64,000 nt of DNA from Setoptus koraiensis (taxonomy: Eukaryota > Arthropoda). The notes beneath the pieces were generated by a model. The model did no database searches and was not told the origin of the DNA. It saw only the letters and a program-made list of their open reading frames with translations. The DNA is taken from the NCBI GenBank assembly GCA_048013815.1, contig CM106585.1, positions 19,344,001 through 19,408,000 of the forward strand, read 5' to 3'. This document shows, piece by piece, positions 32,382-43,380 of this stretch; the first letter of the stretch is position 1; each line of letters opens with the position of its first letter. The position numbers and the translations under genes were made by a program.

Positions 32382-33435
32382 TTGATTGTGAGTGATTGTT
32401 TTAATTGGTTGTGGGGTGATTTAAATTGTTAACAAACAAAAAAGAAGAATTGGTCAAGCATAGTGAACTAGAATTGACATTATCAGCTATAATTGATCAA
32501 AGCATCAACATAATGAGATTGCAACATGATAACGGGACTCACCGAAAATTGTACATAAGGTTAGATAAGAGAGAGTAGACGGCCATTTGGGGCTATTTTT
32601 TATTGGAAAAGTTGACCACATCGTTGAGTTGATAACAAAGTTTTGTGCAATTCCACTAATAGCAGGCAAAAACTAGCAGATATTAAATAAGAAAAGTCAA
32701 TAACATTATTTGGTATTCGGTGCTAAGTGAAACCGTTCGATTTGTTACGAAGTGATAACTAGTCAATCAACACCATACGCGATTAAAGGGATCAGTGGAT
32801 TATTCAAGTTAATCTGTTCATTCAATGCCAAGCGTGATTGCTAGACGTAACCTCCGCAGATGGTTAAATCGTATCGTATCGAGTTGCATTATTGGCAAAC
32901 ATCGGTGTGAGAATCCAAACAAGCACCTTCATCTATTCATTGCTCACAGTTTTTTCTGTGTATCTGACAAGCAACAACATGCAGAGATGTATCGATACAG
33001 AAAAAAGTTTCATCGTGAGAGTCTATGCGAAGCCGAGGGTTCCAACTTTTTTTTTGCATCTCCATCGGCGGAAGCTTCCCTGAGAATGTTTTGTGGTCCG
33101 TGATGATCCCGAGCTAACGCTTGTTCGAACAATTTTTCGATAAACAGTAAGAAATTCTTTTTCGACTCAGATGCAGTATTTTAAATGGCATAGATGAGGT
33201 CAGCTAAATGACTCGTGTGATTATTTCCTCGCTCATACACGACATTCACATCATTAACACGTAGCTATTATGAAACACTTGGTCAGATTGCAATCAAGTC
33301 ATTGGAGGCGATAGTTGTTTTGTATCATCAGACACCAGACCGCAGAGCAGATTTAAACTCTTTAACCAATCATCGTGCCTAGAGAGAAAAGTATCTAGTG
33401 ATAAAGATAGATTCTTCCTGTTCTTACAGATAGAT
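32382..33435. other. Intergenic region with probable 5' exon(s) of the GGDLPG gene
   Basis: The missing start exon of the preceding minus-strand gene should lie here. One candidate donor (GTGAGT in minus sense) is at about 32536-32541, but I could not join it in frame to a signal peptide. No other gene recognised. Confidence 0.4.
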
Positions 33436-33441
33436 TTTATT
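33436..33441 (-). terminator. Poly(A) signal of NDUFS2 copy 1
   Basis: AATAAA in minus sense about 70 bases after the stop codon. A matching signal lies at the same relative place in copy 2 (41198-41203), so the duplication took in the 3' UTR. Confidence 0.5.
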
Positions 33442-33511
33442 TTGTTACAATACATTACAAGAACGAGTTTCTTTCACAAATTTTGCCTGACGAGAAGTGC
33501 AAAAAGTGTCT

Positions 33512-34876
33512 TCAACGATCTATCTCTCCAAAAACTACATCAATTGAACCTATCAGGGCAACTACATCTGCCAACATTAGACCTTTAGCAAATTCTTGCA
33601 TGCAGGACAAATGTGCGAATCCGGGCGCCTTTATCTTACATCTGTACGGTTTGCTAGTTCCATCCGACACGAGGTAAACACCAAACTCACCCTTTGGAGC
33701 CTCTACAGCGGTGTATGTTGAGCCAGCTGGAACACTATAACCTTCTGTGAATAGTTTAAAATGATGTATCAAGGCTTCCATAGAAGATTTCATCTCACTA
33801 CGTTTCGGGGGTACAATCTTGTTGTCGTCTATCTTTATATCTCCGGAGGGCATCTTATTGAGACATTGCTCAATGATTCTAAGAGATTGGCGCATCTCCT
33901 CCAAACGGATAAGGTAACGATCGTAACAATCTCCATTCTCGCCATAGGGCACCTCAAAGTCAAGCTTGTCGTATATCTCGTATGGCTGATTCTTTCTAAG
34001 ATCCCATTTAATTCCTGATCCTCTCAACATAACTCCTGACATGCCCCAATCGAGAGCATCTCTGGCAGAAACAACTCCAATATCTATAGTTCTCTCTCTC
34101 CAAATTCTGTTATCAGTTAACAAATCTTCAACTTCGTCTATACGTTGAGAATATTGCTGGGCCCATTCAAAGATATCGTGCATGAGACCTAAGGGTAGAT
34201 CTTGACTTACACCGCCTGGCCTAATGTAAGCGGCATGCATTCTAGCACCGCTAACCCGTTCATAGAATTCCATCAATTTCTCTCTTTCCTCAAACAACCA
34301 AAAGAAGGGTGTGATAGCTCCCACATCTAGTGCGTGTGTTCCGATGCCCATAATATGGTTCAATATCCTTGTTATTTCAAGAAACAAAACTCTTATATAT
34401 CTTGCTCTTTCGGGTACATCAATGTTCAACAATTTCTCTACTGCCATAGAAAAGCAGTGCTCGTTGGCCATCATACTAACATAGTCGAGTCTGTCGAAAT
34501 ATGGCAGGGCCTGAGTGTAGGTCTTGTATTCTATGAGCTTCTCGGTGGCTCGATGCAATAGACCAATATGAGGATCAGCTCTGACGATACGCTCGCCATC
34601 CAATTCCAATATCAGACGCAGAACTCCGTGCGCTGCCGGATGCTGGGGTCCGAAATTAATAACAACATTGTATACATTTTGTTCAGCATACACTTTCTGA
34701 TCTCTCGAAAGTCTCTTCTCAGTGTCGTACGGACTGGTCATGATGAGTTCCATTTTACCGTCCAACTGAAAGTCTTTTGTCGATGGAAACCATCTTGCTC
34801 CTCTGGTCTGTTGCTCAAAGATATTACCTAATCTCTTGAATCTCAGTAGAGACCGACTTCTGGCTAGGAAAGCCAT
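33512..34876 (-). CDS. ND-49: NADH:ubiquinone oxidoreductase 49 kDa subunit (NDUFS2), copy 1
   Basis: 454 aa, intronless. Core subunit of mitochondrial complex I, in the peripheral arm next to the quinone site; part of the respiratory chain. The N-terminal ~30 residues ([17 protein letters not shown]...) form a basic mitochondrial presequence. The body carries the family hallmarks [59 protein letters not shown] and [21 protein letters not shown]. Length is normal (about 460 aa). The protein is identical to copy 2 at 41238-42602; the coding sequences differ at ten sites that I count, all synonymous. The shared block covers the CDS, about 57 bp upstream and, more weakly, the 3' UTR. Neither copy shows a stop or frameshift. 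Confidence 0.97.
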   Translation of the reverse strand: MAFLARSRSLLRFKRLGNIFEQQTRGARWFPSTKDFQLDGKMELIMTSPYDTEKRLSRDQKVYAEQNVYNVVINFGPQHPAAHGVLRLILELDGERIVRADPHIGLLHRATEKLIEYKTYTQALPYFDRLDYVSMMANEHCFSMAVEKLLNIDVPERARYIRVLFLEITRILNHIMGIGTHALDVGAITPFFWLFEEREKLMEFYERVSGARMHAAYIRPGGVSQDLPLGLMHDIFEWAQQYSQRIDEVEDLLTDNRIWRERTIDIGVVSARDALDWGMSGVMLRGSGIKWDLRKNQPYEIYDKLDFEVPYGENGDCYDRYLIRLEEMRQSLRIIEQCLNKMPSGDIKIDDNKIVPPKRSEMKSSMEALIHHFKLFTEGYSVPAGSTYTAVEAPKGEFGVYLVSDGTSKPYRCKIKAPGFAHLSCMQEFAKGLMLADVVALIGSIDVVFGEIDR

Positions 34877-34932
34877 CTTAATAAAAATCTAGATGAATCA
34901 ATTTGATGAAAATTAGTGATGATCAAATGTAC

Positions 34933-35990
34933 AGTTGTTCTAGAGATGCGTGCATGATAATATGATCAAGTGATGTGAAATGCCCTCTCGAATGTTATTG
35001 CTCATCCAAGTATTTTTCAATCAGCTGCTCAGCGAGCGTAGCGCCAATCTCTGTTATGTCACCACCAATGTGATTTCAATGTCGGACTTTCGCTACAGAG
35101 CAAACGGAAACTTCTTCATCATGGATATGCGACTACGTCGATCCTTTAGTTTAGATCTTTCCAGCAGTTTGTGAATTAATAAATTATCTCTCTGGATGTT
35201 TTGTCATTTTTTGTCTCTATTCGTTGCCATCCAATTGCTCTTCGGATCCTTGAATTTTTCATCTACGCATGCTGTAGAGGCATCTACTAGTGATATTCAA
35301 GCGAGTATCAGCATTCAAATATTGCATTGCATCAATGCAGAAAAAAGAAAAAAACAAGGCTAGGTATCGACCCATTTGCTCAGCTCCTGCCGATCTAGAC
35401 TGCTGAGAACTTTATTCGAGTCTTTCGTCTGGATTTGTTTCCTAGTGAGTTATATTTACTTTAGTTCTGTTTCAATTAGTTCTATAAGTTGCGTCAGCTT
35501 CAATAGTCCCCCTCTGAAAACCCCAATAAATAAAAATTATGATTGACATGGTTGGTCGTAGTTTGTAGTAAATAAAATGAGCAAACAGCAGACTGACGAA
35601 TTTATTTGTCCTAACAAATAGCCACGGAGTTCTGTTGACAGCGGCACAAATTCTTGTGGCGACTGAATGTTTTCGTTCGAGAAGTTGGAGAATAATCTAA
35701 TAATATATAAGCAGAGTTTATTATTGGTTCAATGAACTTAGCGTTCGCATGTAAACTAAATTAAAGTTCTAACAAAATCAGTATGTTTACGTTGTCGTGA
35801 AATCAAAATTTGATCTTTATTTTAAACTGTTGGGACAGCAACTTCACTTCCCTTGCCTAAATGTAGGTGGTGATTTAGACACTCAATGGAATTTCCTGTT
35901 GCTGCCACAAGCGATTTACCAGATCGATTGAAGAGCTATCTGGTTTAATGATGACAGTCTGTTCTACACGGTGCAATCCTGTGATAGTTC
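34933..35990. other. Intergenic region
   Basis: AT-rich. The end of homology with NDUFS2 copy 2 lies at about 34932. The right part is probably the ELOVL 3' flank. Nothing else recognised. Confidence 0.5.
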
Positions 35991-36818
35991 TCAATCTTTC
36001 TTTTCCGATGATCTGGTGTTTTCTTTTCTTCCACTGCGATTTCCTGCGTTGTAACCAAGATAGGATTCTCTGTAAAAATCTATGAATAACGCTGCGAATA
36101 TAGTATTAAATAGAACTCCCATGATGGCCAGTGGTTGTGGGAAGCGACAATTGTAAGCTGACAATGCAAAATGTGCCACGGCGAAGAAAAATTGTATGAT
36201 TTGCGCTAGAGTTACGTATCTTTTCCACCAGAGATACTTTTTGACAGCAGGAAAGGTGGCTAGAAGATAGTAGCCATACATCACAAAGTGAATACCTGTA
36301 TTCATGAGTGGAAAAAATACACTACCTCCTCCTGGGGCCACCTTGATGAACATCCATGAGGCCACTACAATGAAAAAATGATGGAAAATGTGTAGAGCCG
36401 ACGCTTGACGGTATTTTTTCCTCAAAACAAAAAACACAGTATCCAATAGTTCGATAATTTTCGTTACGAAAACAATGATTAAAACAAAAAGAACTTCATT
36501 TTCCACTTTAGATGACTTATTCACTGGTGTGCAGCCGAAATAGTTCTTGCCAAATTGACTAAGTGTACTTAGTCTGTAGAATAAGTATAAGTTTGATAGT
36601 GACATAAATACATTGTATATTCTTATTATCGATCTGAGTTGGTAAGGTTCTCGATGTTTCATATATTCAGGTCCTAAAACAAATATAAATAAAAAATAGA
36701 AAAGTACTATCGCCAATGTTGGGATTGGACTGCCACTCACGAGAATATAATTTCCTGTTAAAATTCGTGAATCGCCAATTTCCGTCCAAAAAGTATCTAA
36801 CCAATATGATATATCCAT
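35991..36818 (-). CDS. Very-long-chain fatty acid elongase (ELOVL family)
   Basis: 275 aa, intronless. Condensing enzyme of the ER fatty-acid elongation cycle (malonyl-CoA plus acyl-CoA to 3-ketoacyl-CoA). Family motifs: KIIELLDTVFFVLRKK (residues 120-135), the histidine box HIFHH (143-147), and NTGIHFVMYGYYLL (173-186). About seven hydrophobic segments are spread through the chain, and the C-terminus is basic and polar (NRSGRKENTRSSEKKD), ending KKD rather than a strict KKXX retrieval signal. Length is normal. It resembles the ELOVL1/7-type insect and mite enzymes more than ELOVL6, but chain-length preference cannot be read from sequence. Confidence 0.95.
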   Translation of the reverse strand: MDISYWLDTFWTEIGDSRILTGNYILVSGSPIPTLAIVLFYFLFIFVLGPEYMKHREPYQLRSIIRIYNVFMSLSNLYLFYRLSTLSQFGKNYFGCTPVNKSSKVENEVLFVLIIVFVTKIIELLDTVFFVLRKKYRQASALHIFHHFFIVVASWMFIKVAPGGGSVFFPLMNTGIHFVMYGYYLLATFPAVKKYLWWKRYVTLAQIIQFFFAVAHFALSAYNCRFPQPLAIMGVLFNTIFAALFIDFYRESYLGYNAGNRSGRKENTRSSEKKD

Positions 36819-38518
36819 GGCGCCGGATGTGTGAGTTCAATTGGAAAAGTTAATACTAATTAAGTCAGTAAGCTCAGATTATCGCCCAACGATGTTGCAT
36901 TAGTAAAAAAAGATTTGCAAATGATCAATGAACAAAATGAGCGATGAGTCTAACAAAAGTTAGGTGTATTCATTTTTTTAAAGTACTAAAATATTGGTTT
37001 TGATTGGATTGAAAGTGCAGCATGTAAAGTATCCTATATCAATTAGCTACATTTTATGTTCGTTCATCTTCTACCTAACAGCAGTTGAACATCAGGCTTA
37101 TTCATTTTTTTTTTAATTTGTCTAGACTATATACATCTTGCTATAACCAACCATCGAGTACCACAAACCATATTCAATTCTACGCACTGAAAATTAGCAG
37201 TTGAATCGCCTATATTGAGAGCCACATATTAATATGTAACCGTTGATTGGTTCTGTCTCGTTGTAACTTACACTACCTGTAAAGCTACTTCTAATCAATA
37301 GTAGCAAGTTAGGTGTGTTTGAAAAGTACACGACATCATTCCCTGATGATATAGTTGAAAAATCTGCACTAATCTCAAGTGATGATTGGGCCTGTAATTG
37401 TTTCCTTCATGCAACGTCGACAAAATTGTAAATCTTCTAACCCTAACAGACATAAATCTGGGTCACCTAAAATTATCGATCAACTTGTCACTTGTTTGCC
37501 GCATGTTATGTTTTCCAACATAGATAATTGATGGTCAGTTATAGCTGCAAACCCCAGTCAAACGATTAATCTGTGAAAAGATTAAAGCTGTCCGTAAATG
37601 TGAGTTGCACTTGTTGCTAACCACATACAAAACCCAGAAAAATTTTCCTCAGTAGCCAGTCAGATATTGTGAACTATTGATGTTCATCAAGTGCTGTATT
37701 TTTTGTTCATCACTGAGTAGGTTTTCATTCTATACTTTCTTGATGGCATCAGTCACGCCACAAGATAGTCGATCTCATTCGTGAGAGAGGCTCTTATGAG
37801 ACGGTTTACACAATTAGTTTGGGCAAAGGCTCGCTCTAGCCTGCACGACCAGGACTACAGGTTCACACAAAATATTTGCATAAAACTCCATCTGTAAAGC
37901 CAAATTAGTTCAGGAAGAGTGTCACTGGTTGAGATAAGACTACATCAACACAAATATCCGGTCTGATATCAATTGGATATAACATCTTACGAGGTTAGAC
38001 AAGCACAAGCACTGCTCGAAAACAGTTATATTGAAATTGCTCCTTATGGTCTCTCTCGGGTAGCTTCTATAGGCTATAGAGTCTAAATTGATAGATATAA
38101 TTTGACTCCCGGAAATTTTTTCCGTCTAATTTCTAGACATTTGGTTGATATTTTAGCACCGTTCACAAAAACATCTGACCTTCCAAGAGGTTCAATCAAA
38201 ACAATTTATGTTAGATTCGAGTGAGAGAAATTCGAAGTAAAAATCTTCTACAATGGACATTTAATAATTGTCTCGTGAACTTGTAGTAAAGACAGGTTAG
38301 TCCATGGACAATGCTGGGCGTTTCTTATGAGTAAGATAGTATCGATATTGATATTTGATGAGTATCAAAAGTGTCAAAAATGCTTAAGTTGCTTGTGTAG
38401 AATGAAAGAGGTGAATTATATTCTTTGTTTTTTTCGTGAGTTTTCTCTTAAGTTTAAAACTTTGTTTTAAAGTGCGTCGATCATTCTTCAACGAATTCAG
38501 AATAAATATTTCAAACTT
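36819..38518. other. Intergenic region
   Basis: About 1.7 kb, AT-rich. Holds the ELOVL promoter side and the PSMD5 3' side. I see no gene, RNA or repeat. Confidence 0.5.
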
Positions 38519-39526
38519 TCAGCCTTGACCGACGTGTTCTAACCTCATCTCATCATCCAATTCAACATGGAATGGTCCATTCTTGAAATCCGACCTCATT
38601 TTCATGAACTCCTCCCCCCTGAAAACTCTTGATGTGGTAGGGGATTTCACTAACGTTTGAAGAATGTTAAATTTGGCCTCTTTTCCTTCCTTACAGGTCT
38701 CGGTCGAACGGTTCAAGAGCCAAGGTAAGAACGTTTGCTGATTTGCGAGCTCTTTCTGGCCCCACACCTGGTCTGCAATGGCCACAATAACTTGCATTGC
38801 ATTGGTTTTCACCTCAACGAAAGGTTGTCGACAGAGCCCCAATAATGATGTAGTCATCCTACCTTCACCCGGCACTATAGATTTGTACCATTCTTCGCTT
38901 AGTTTTGATGATTCTTCTGTTGGATCATCATCGTGTAATTCCAATATATCGGTAATACATTGTAAGGTTCTGGCCTTTATAGATGTATCTGAGCAGGATA
39001 TAATGGATCCAAGTCTCGTGAGACATTTCTCTCGTATGAGACGCGATTTGGTATCCAGCATGAGCCGAGTTGAGTAGCCGCTGCGTCCTAGAACTCCTAG
39101 AAAATCTATAACGTTGACAAGTAATAATTGGTTATCTGTTTGGAAAAATTCATAGACTTTATCTAATACCTCTGTGTATTTATCGCCCAAGAGTTGAGGG
39201 TCTATGCGACAAAAAAATTTCAATACATGTGGAACGACAAGATGATCGTCTTGTCTCAACAGAGCAATCAGCATATTGGGCACACCTTTAGATTCTAAAA
39301 ATGAGAGTCCCTTGTTTGTAGAAGCTAGATCTGCAACTAACTGGAGACAGTTCATTTTGTAAATTAGATCGTCATTGTTGATCTCTTCGATGAGGTCATC
39401 TAATTTGTTTTCCACTGAACCGAGCGCCGATGGATCTTGATTGACCAACTCAACGGCGGCCTCATAGTCACGCAATTTTTGTTCCGATGCTTGAGTGGCC
39501 GGCATCCTATGTAAAAATATATTCAA
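38519..39526 (-). CDS. PSMD5: 26S proteasome assembly chaperone PSMD5-like (short N-terminus)
   Basis: About 335 aa. PSMD5/S5b is a HEAT/ARM-repeat chaperone that binds the ATPase Rpt2 during assembly of the 19S base. The match rests on helical repeats and family blocks: LASTNKGLSFLESKGVPNMLIALL, VPHVLKFFCRIDPQLL, ARTLQCITDILEL, QPFVEVKTNAMQVIVAIADQVWGQ and the C-terminal KSPTTSRVF...MRSDFKNGPFHVE (compare the family's LR.YL.EGPYYV). The family is usually about 500 aa; here some 170 N-terminal residues are not seen. The frame begins directly behind a strong acceptor (TTATTTTTTCCAG in minus sense, 39527 onward), so an upstream exon is likely, or translation starts at the Met eight codons in. 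The missing part was not located. Confidence 0.75.
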   Translation of the reverse strand: MNIFLHRMPATQASEQKLRDYEAAVELVNQDPSALGSVENKLDDLIEEINNDDLIYKMNCLQLVADLASTNKGLSFLESKGVPNMLIALLRQDDHLVVPHVLKFFCRIDPQLLGDKYTEVLDKVYEFFQTDNQLLLVNVIDFLGVLGRSGYSTRLMLDTKSRLIREKCLTRLGSIISCSDTSIKARTLQCITDILELHDDDPTEESSKLSEEWYKSIVPGEGRMTTSLLGLCRQPFVEVKTNAMQVIVAIADQVWGQKELANQQTFLPWLLNRSTETCKEGKEAKFNILQTLVKSPTTSRVFRGEEFMKMRSDFKNGPFHVELDDEMRLEHVGQG

Positions 39527-39887
39527 CTGGAAAAAATAATAACAATAATAGAAAATACTTTTCTAAGGATTCTGACGTTTTTTCGCAATTAAATGATTGA
39601 TAATAACGATTTCAATAATAGTAATCGGATTATCAAAAATAAGACGGTTGGTTGTCGGTATTAAATAGATTCGCAGTGATGCTGACATGGAGAGCACACT
39701 TTCTATTCGAAGCTGCGCATCACCAAACCATATGTGTGACAGTGCATTAATTTTGAAATTATTTTGAACTCCTTTGCAACTCCGCTTTTATGTCATGCCG
39801 AAAGATTTCCCCTCTCAGAAATCACCAATTCAAACAATACAAATACAATCATTAGTGTCATTGTAGATATTTTTAAACGATCCAACC
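39527..39887. other. Divergent region between PSMD5 and CCDC12
   Basis: Should hold the promoters and any 5' exons of both genes. An acceptor-like TTGTAG at 39861-39866 could precede the CCDC12 ATG exon. No further coding exon recognised. Confidence 0.4.
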
Positions 39888-40261
39888 ATGAAAAAGATGA
39901 AATTTAGAAATTATGTCCCTCAAAGCGAAGACCTCCAAATGGAGGTTGGGGAGGTGGAAAAAGTGAAAGAACAACCTGAAGAACAACAATTCATTGAGGA
40001 AACGCCCAAAGAAAGACAGGAAGATATAGCGGAAGATTATAAGAAGATAGTAAGTATTTGACTTGTTGTTATAACAGTATTCTAACCATTTATTTAGAAA
40101 TTTAAACTAATCTGAAATTACCTATGCACACTCAGGATCTCAATACGCTGGCGCCCAGGAAAGTTGACTGGGACTTAAAGAAAAGAATTGAGAAGAAGCT
40201 TGATAGGTTAGAGAGGAGGACTAGAAAAGCAATTGATAATTATGTTCAGAGCAAAGGCTGA
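39888..40261 (+). CDS. CCDC12: Spliceosome component CCDC12 / Cwf18
   Basis: Two exons, 39888..40049 and 40136..40261, joined in phase 0 by GTAAGT and CACTCAG; 95 aa. CCDC12 (yeast/fission-yeast Cwf18) is a small component of the Prp19-associated spliceosome. Diagnostic blocks: FRNYVPQSEDLQ in exon 1 and LNTLAPRKVDWDLKKRIEKKLDRLERRT in exon 2, the latter near-identical in layout to the vertebrate LAPRKPDWDLKR block. The usual 60-70-residue basic coiled N-terminus before FRNYVP is missing from this exon and may lie in an unseen upstream exon. The stop codon ends one base before the stop codon of the convergent gene on the other strand, so the 3' UTRs must overlap. Confidence 0.88.
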
Positions 40262-40262
40262 T

Positions 40263-40568
40263 TTATTGCAAGTGTAGAGCCTTAACTTTTGGATTTTCAT
40301 CTCGTATTAAGGGATGGAACCTCTTCGCAAGTTCTGCCTTCTTGACGGGGTCTCCATTGGCTAACCATATCTCCCACAAATGCGCACATTGGTGATCTCG
40401 TCTTACAGCGAGGCCATAGACACCCACGAAGGGAACAAGACCGAACCAGAATTTTACTTTCAGGGAGTGCGGCCAGATTCGGTCCCATCGTATAACTCTA
40501 ATCCATATGGGTAGCCATTTTTGTCTATATAACACTTTCTTGATTGGATCGAACTCGTAATTCGGCAT
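40263..40568 (-). CDS. Small Trp-rich single-span protein, unrecognised
   Basis: 101 aa, single exon, ATG at 40568. It is rich in Trp, Arg and His, with one clear membrane segment (VKFWFGLVPFVGVYGLAV, about residues 38-55) flanked by basic residues, and a polar helical C-terminus (KKAELAKRFHPLIRDENPK). Size and composition recall supernumerary respiratory-complex subunits, but I cannot match a named one, so function is left open. It is convergent with CCDC12 with a single base between the two stop codons. Confidence 0.7.
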   Translation of the reverse strand: MPNYEFDPIKKVLYRQKWLPIWIRVIRWDRIWPHSLKVKFWFGLVPFVGVYGLAVRRDHQCAHLWEIWLANGDPVKKAELAKRFHPLIRDENPKVKALHLQ

Positions 40569-41197
40569 TCTGGCAGCCTGATTGATCCGATGTTGATATT
40601 TTTAAGATCCTTCGATTTTTTTGAGATTAATAATAAAAATGTTAACCAGTAATCAATAAATAGAAGGGCTTTTAGGTATTCTCAGATGAAATCATAATCT
40701 ATTGTTGTTGAATATCACCTTCCATTTGTACTGTGTTTGATTTTCGATTGTCCTTACGCTTGGTTCAAAAACGCTCCGCCAGGACGACTTTCCCATGTTC
40801 TGCAAGGCAACTCAGCTGATCGATATCCACTTACAGTTCATTCATAGATGAATATGATGATTCTCGGCACTTCTTGTAAGGATCAAAGCGCACTCATGGA
40901 TGCGTTATCCACAACAAATATATTCGTTCGCAGACATATTCATGCTGCATTAGTCGGTGCATTGTTGGTTTTGAGGTGGCGATGATAAAAAGCCTATCGC
41001 GTTAACAACTGGTTTATTGCTCGGTCCTCACTCCAAATGGTGTATTCAATTTGTAGAGTTTCTCACAATTGTCATTATCAATCTGTTATAGACACGACTC
41101 GTAGTATAAAATTGCGCACAGGATAAGAATTGGCATGCAGATCGAACACTTCTATGGGAGAAGGGTCAAGGATAGATATTTCAACAACAGATTACAA
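40569..41197. other. Intergenic region
   Basis: Promoter side of the small membrane protein and 3' flank of NDUFS2 copy 2. Nothing else recognised. Confidence 0.5.
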
Positions 41198-41203
41198 TTT
41201 ATT
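41198..41203 (-). terminator. Poly(A) signal of NDUFS2 copy 2
   Basis: AATAAA in minus sense about 35 bases after the stop, in a 3' flank that is related to but diverged from that of copy 1. Confidence 0.45.
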
Positions 41204-41237
41204 TGATTTTGACTGACACGAATTGCAGATAGTGTCT

Positions 41238-42602
41238 TCAACGATCTATCTCTCCGAAAACTACATCAATTGAACCTATCAGGGCAACTACATCTGCCAA
41301 CATTAGACCTTTAGCAAATTCTTGCATGCAGGACAAATGTGCGAATCCGGGCGCCTTTATCTTACATCTGTACGGTTTGCTAGTTCCATCCGACACGAGG
41401 TAAACACCAAACTCACCCTTTGGGGCCTCTACAGCGGTGTATGTTGAGCCAGCTGGAACACTATAACCTTCTGTGAATAGTTTAAAATGATGTATCAAGG
41501 CTTCCATAGAAGATTTCATCTCACTACGTTTCGGGGGTACAATCTTGTTGTCGTCTATCTTTATATCTCCGGAGGGCATCTTATTGAGACATTGCTCAAT
41601 AATTCTAAGAGATTGGCGCATCTCCTCCAAACGGATAAGGTAACGATCGTAACAATCTCCATTCTCGCCATAGGGCACCTCAAAGTCAAGCTTGTCGTAT
41701 ATCTCGTATGGCTGGTTCTTTCTAAGATCCCATTTAATTCCTGATCCTCTCAACATAACTCCTGACATGCCCCAATCGAGAGCATCTCTGGCAGAAACAA
41801 CTCCAATATCTATAGTTCTCTCTCTCCAAATTCTGTTATCAGTTAACAAATCTTCAACTTCGTCTATACGTTGAGAATATTGCTGGGCCCATTCAAAGAT
41901 ATCGTGCATGAGACCTAAGGGTAGATCTTGACTTACACCGCCTGGCCTAATGTAAGCGGCATGCATTCTAGCACCGCTAACTCGTTCATAGAATTCCATC
42001 AATTTCTCTCTTTCCTCAAACAACCAAAAGAAGGGTGTGATAGCTCCCACATCTAGTGCGTGTGTTCCGATGCCCATAATATGGTTCAATATCCTTGTTA
42101 TTTCAAGAAACAAAACTCTTATATATCTTGCTCTTTCGGGTACATCAATGTTCAACAATTTCTCTACTGCCATAGAAAAGCAGTGCTCGTTGGCCATCAT
42201 ACTAACATAGTCGAGTCTGTCGAAATATGGCAGGGCCTGAGTGTAGGTCTTGTATTCTATGAGCTTCTCGGTGGCTCGATGCAATAGACCAATATGAGGA
42301 TCAGCTCTGACGATACGCTCGCCATCCAATTCCAATATCAGACGCAGAACTCCGTGCGCTGCCGGATGCTGGGGTCCGAAATTAATAACGACATTGTATA
42401 CATTTTGTTCAGCATACACTTTCTGATCTCTCGAAAGTCTCTTCTCGGTATCGTACGGACTGGTCATAATGAGCTCCATTTTACCGTCCAACTGAAAGTC
42501 TTTTGTCGATGGAAACCATCTTGCTCCTCTGGTCTGTTGCTCAAAGATATTACCTAATCTCTTGAATCTCAGTAGAGACCGACTTCTGGCTAGGAAAGCC
42601 AT
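41238..42602 (-). CDS. ND-49: NADH:ubiquinone oxidoreductase 49 kDa subunit (NDUFS2), copy 2
   Basis: 454 aa, intronless, encoding exactly the same protein as copy 1, 7.7 kb away in the same orientation. Differences in the coding region are ten synonymous changes (for example near 41256, 41424, 41602, 42390, 42448 and 42468). This copy starts 225 bp from the ATG of the divergent CHRAC1 gene, a tight bidirectional arrangement. That makes it the better candidate for the ancestral locus, since copy 1 has no close upstream neighbour. I see no poly(A) tract or flanking duplication that would mark either as a simple retrocopy. Confidence 0.97.
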   Translation of the reverse strand: MAFLARSRSLLRFKRLGNIFEQQTRGARWFPSTKDFQLDGKMELIMTSPYDTEKRLSRDQKVYAEQNVYNVVINFGPQHPAAHGVLRLILELDGERIVRADPHIGLLHRATEKLIEYKTYTQALPYFDRLDYVSMMANEHCFSMAVEKLLNIDVPERARYIRVLFLEITRILNHIMGIGTHALDVGAITPFFWLFEEREKLMEFYERVSGARMHAAYIRPGGVSQDLPLGLMHDIFEWAQQYSQRIDEVEDLLTDNRIWRERTIDIGVVSARDALDWGMSGVMLRGSGIKWDLRKNQPYEIYDKLDFEVPYGENGDCYDRYLIRLEEMRQSLRIIEQCLNKMPSGDIKIDDNKIVPPKRSEMKSSMEALIHHFKLFTEGYSVPAGSTYTAVEAPKGEFGVYLVSDGTSKPYRCKIKAPGFAHLSCMQEFAKGLMLADVVALIGSIDVVFGEIDR

Positions 42603-42827
42603 CTTAATAAAAATCTAGATGAATTAATTTGATGAAAATTAGTGATGATCAAATGTACACAATTCTGATGCAGGGATGCTACAGTGAATTTTGATTGTTT
42701 ACGGTTTCAAACTTGGCGCCCGCAGATGCGAATAAGACCCACGTTATTTCACAAGAACTGTAAATGTCACCATTCATCACATTTCCATAAATCAGTAGTT
42801 TTATTTCTCCTTATCTTAAGAAGCCCT
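42603..42827. promoter_or_regulatory. Bidirectional promoter region NDUFS2 copy 2 / CHRAC1
   Basis: 225 bp between two divergent start codons. The first ~57 bp are shared with the upstream flank of copy 1 (GAAAATTAGTGATGATCAAATG); homology ends near 42658. If copy 1 is expressed it must use other upstream elements. No individual motif is claimed. Confidence 0.5.
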
Positions 42828-43380
42828 ATGACAATGTCCTCCAAAAAGACCTCAGCCACCTGCTTGCCCATGACTAGGGTTGCCAAGATCATGCAATCAG
42901 CTAGCGGAGTTGGTACAATAAACCAAGATGTTGTTATGTTAACTGCCAAGGCAACAGTAAGTAGATTAATGGCCTATCTGATTCGCAGTTTTGTTATTGT
43001 TTTCCTCGAATCTAAAGACTGTCAACCTCTGACATCAAAGAGAATTCTAACATCGCTCAAATAACCGCAATTAACTAAACATCACATGCTTTCTTACGCC
43101 CAATAAAATTTTATCTGGCCAAACATCACCCTATACTGTGCGTATCTACTTGTTTATTGAATAGGAAATATTCATCGCCGACTTGGCCAGAAGAGCTTAC
43201 GAATCAACTGATGGAGAAATGAGAACAAATAGGCTAGAGTATGAGAATATATGTGATTTAGTTCATAAAGACTCGAGATACGAGTTTCTACGTGATACCA
43301 CTCCTAGAAAGATCAAGTTCAGCGAAGCTTTAGCACTCATTGAGCAACATGCTAGGCAAAGAGAAGGCGCACAAGAGTAA
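42828..43380 (+). CDS. CHRAC1: Histone-fold protein CHRAC1 (chromatin accessibility complex / CHRAC-15-like)
   Basis: Two exons, 42828..42956 and 43165..43380, joined in phase 0 (GTAAGT / TTGAATAG); 114 aa. The product is a small histone-fold subunit that pairs with CHRAC17/POLE3 in the ISWI-ACF1 chromatin remodelling complex. Diagnostic blocks: LPMTRVAKIMQSAS, INQDVVMLTAKATEIFIADLARRAY and DTTPRKIKFSEAL, matching the CHRAC1 order L-P-x-x-R-V-x-x-I-M ... INQ(E/D)A..LTAKATE.F...LA. Start may be either Met of MTMSSKK. POLE4 and NF-YC are related histone-fold alternatives, but the PRKI motif after helix alpha-C fits CHRAC1 best. Confidence 0.85.

Noticed and set aside
33761-34831. Antisense ORFs within both NDUFS2 copies
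   Set aside because: They repeat in both copies only because the sense gene is duplicated, and the nucleotide differences follow sense synonymous positions.
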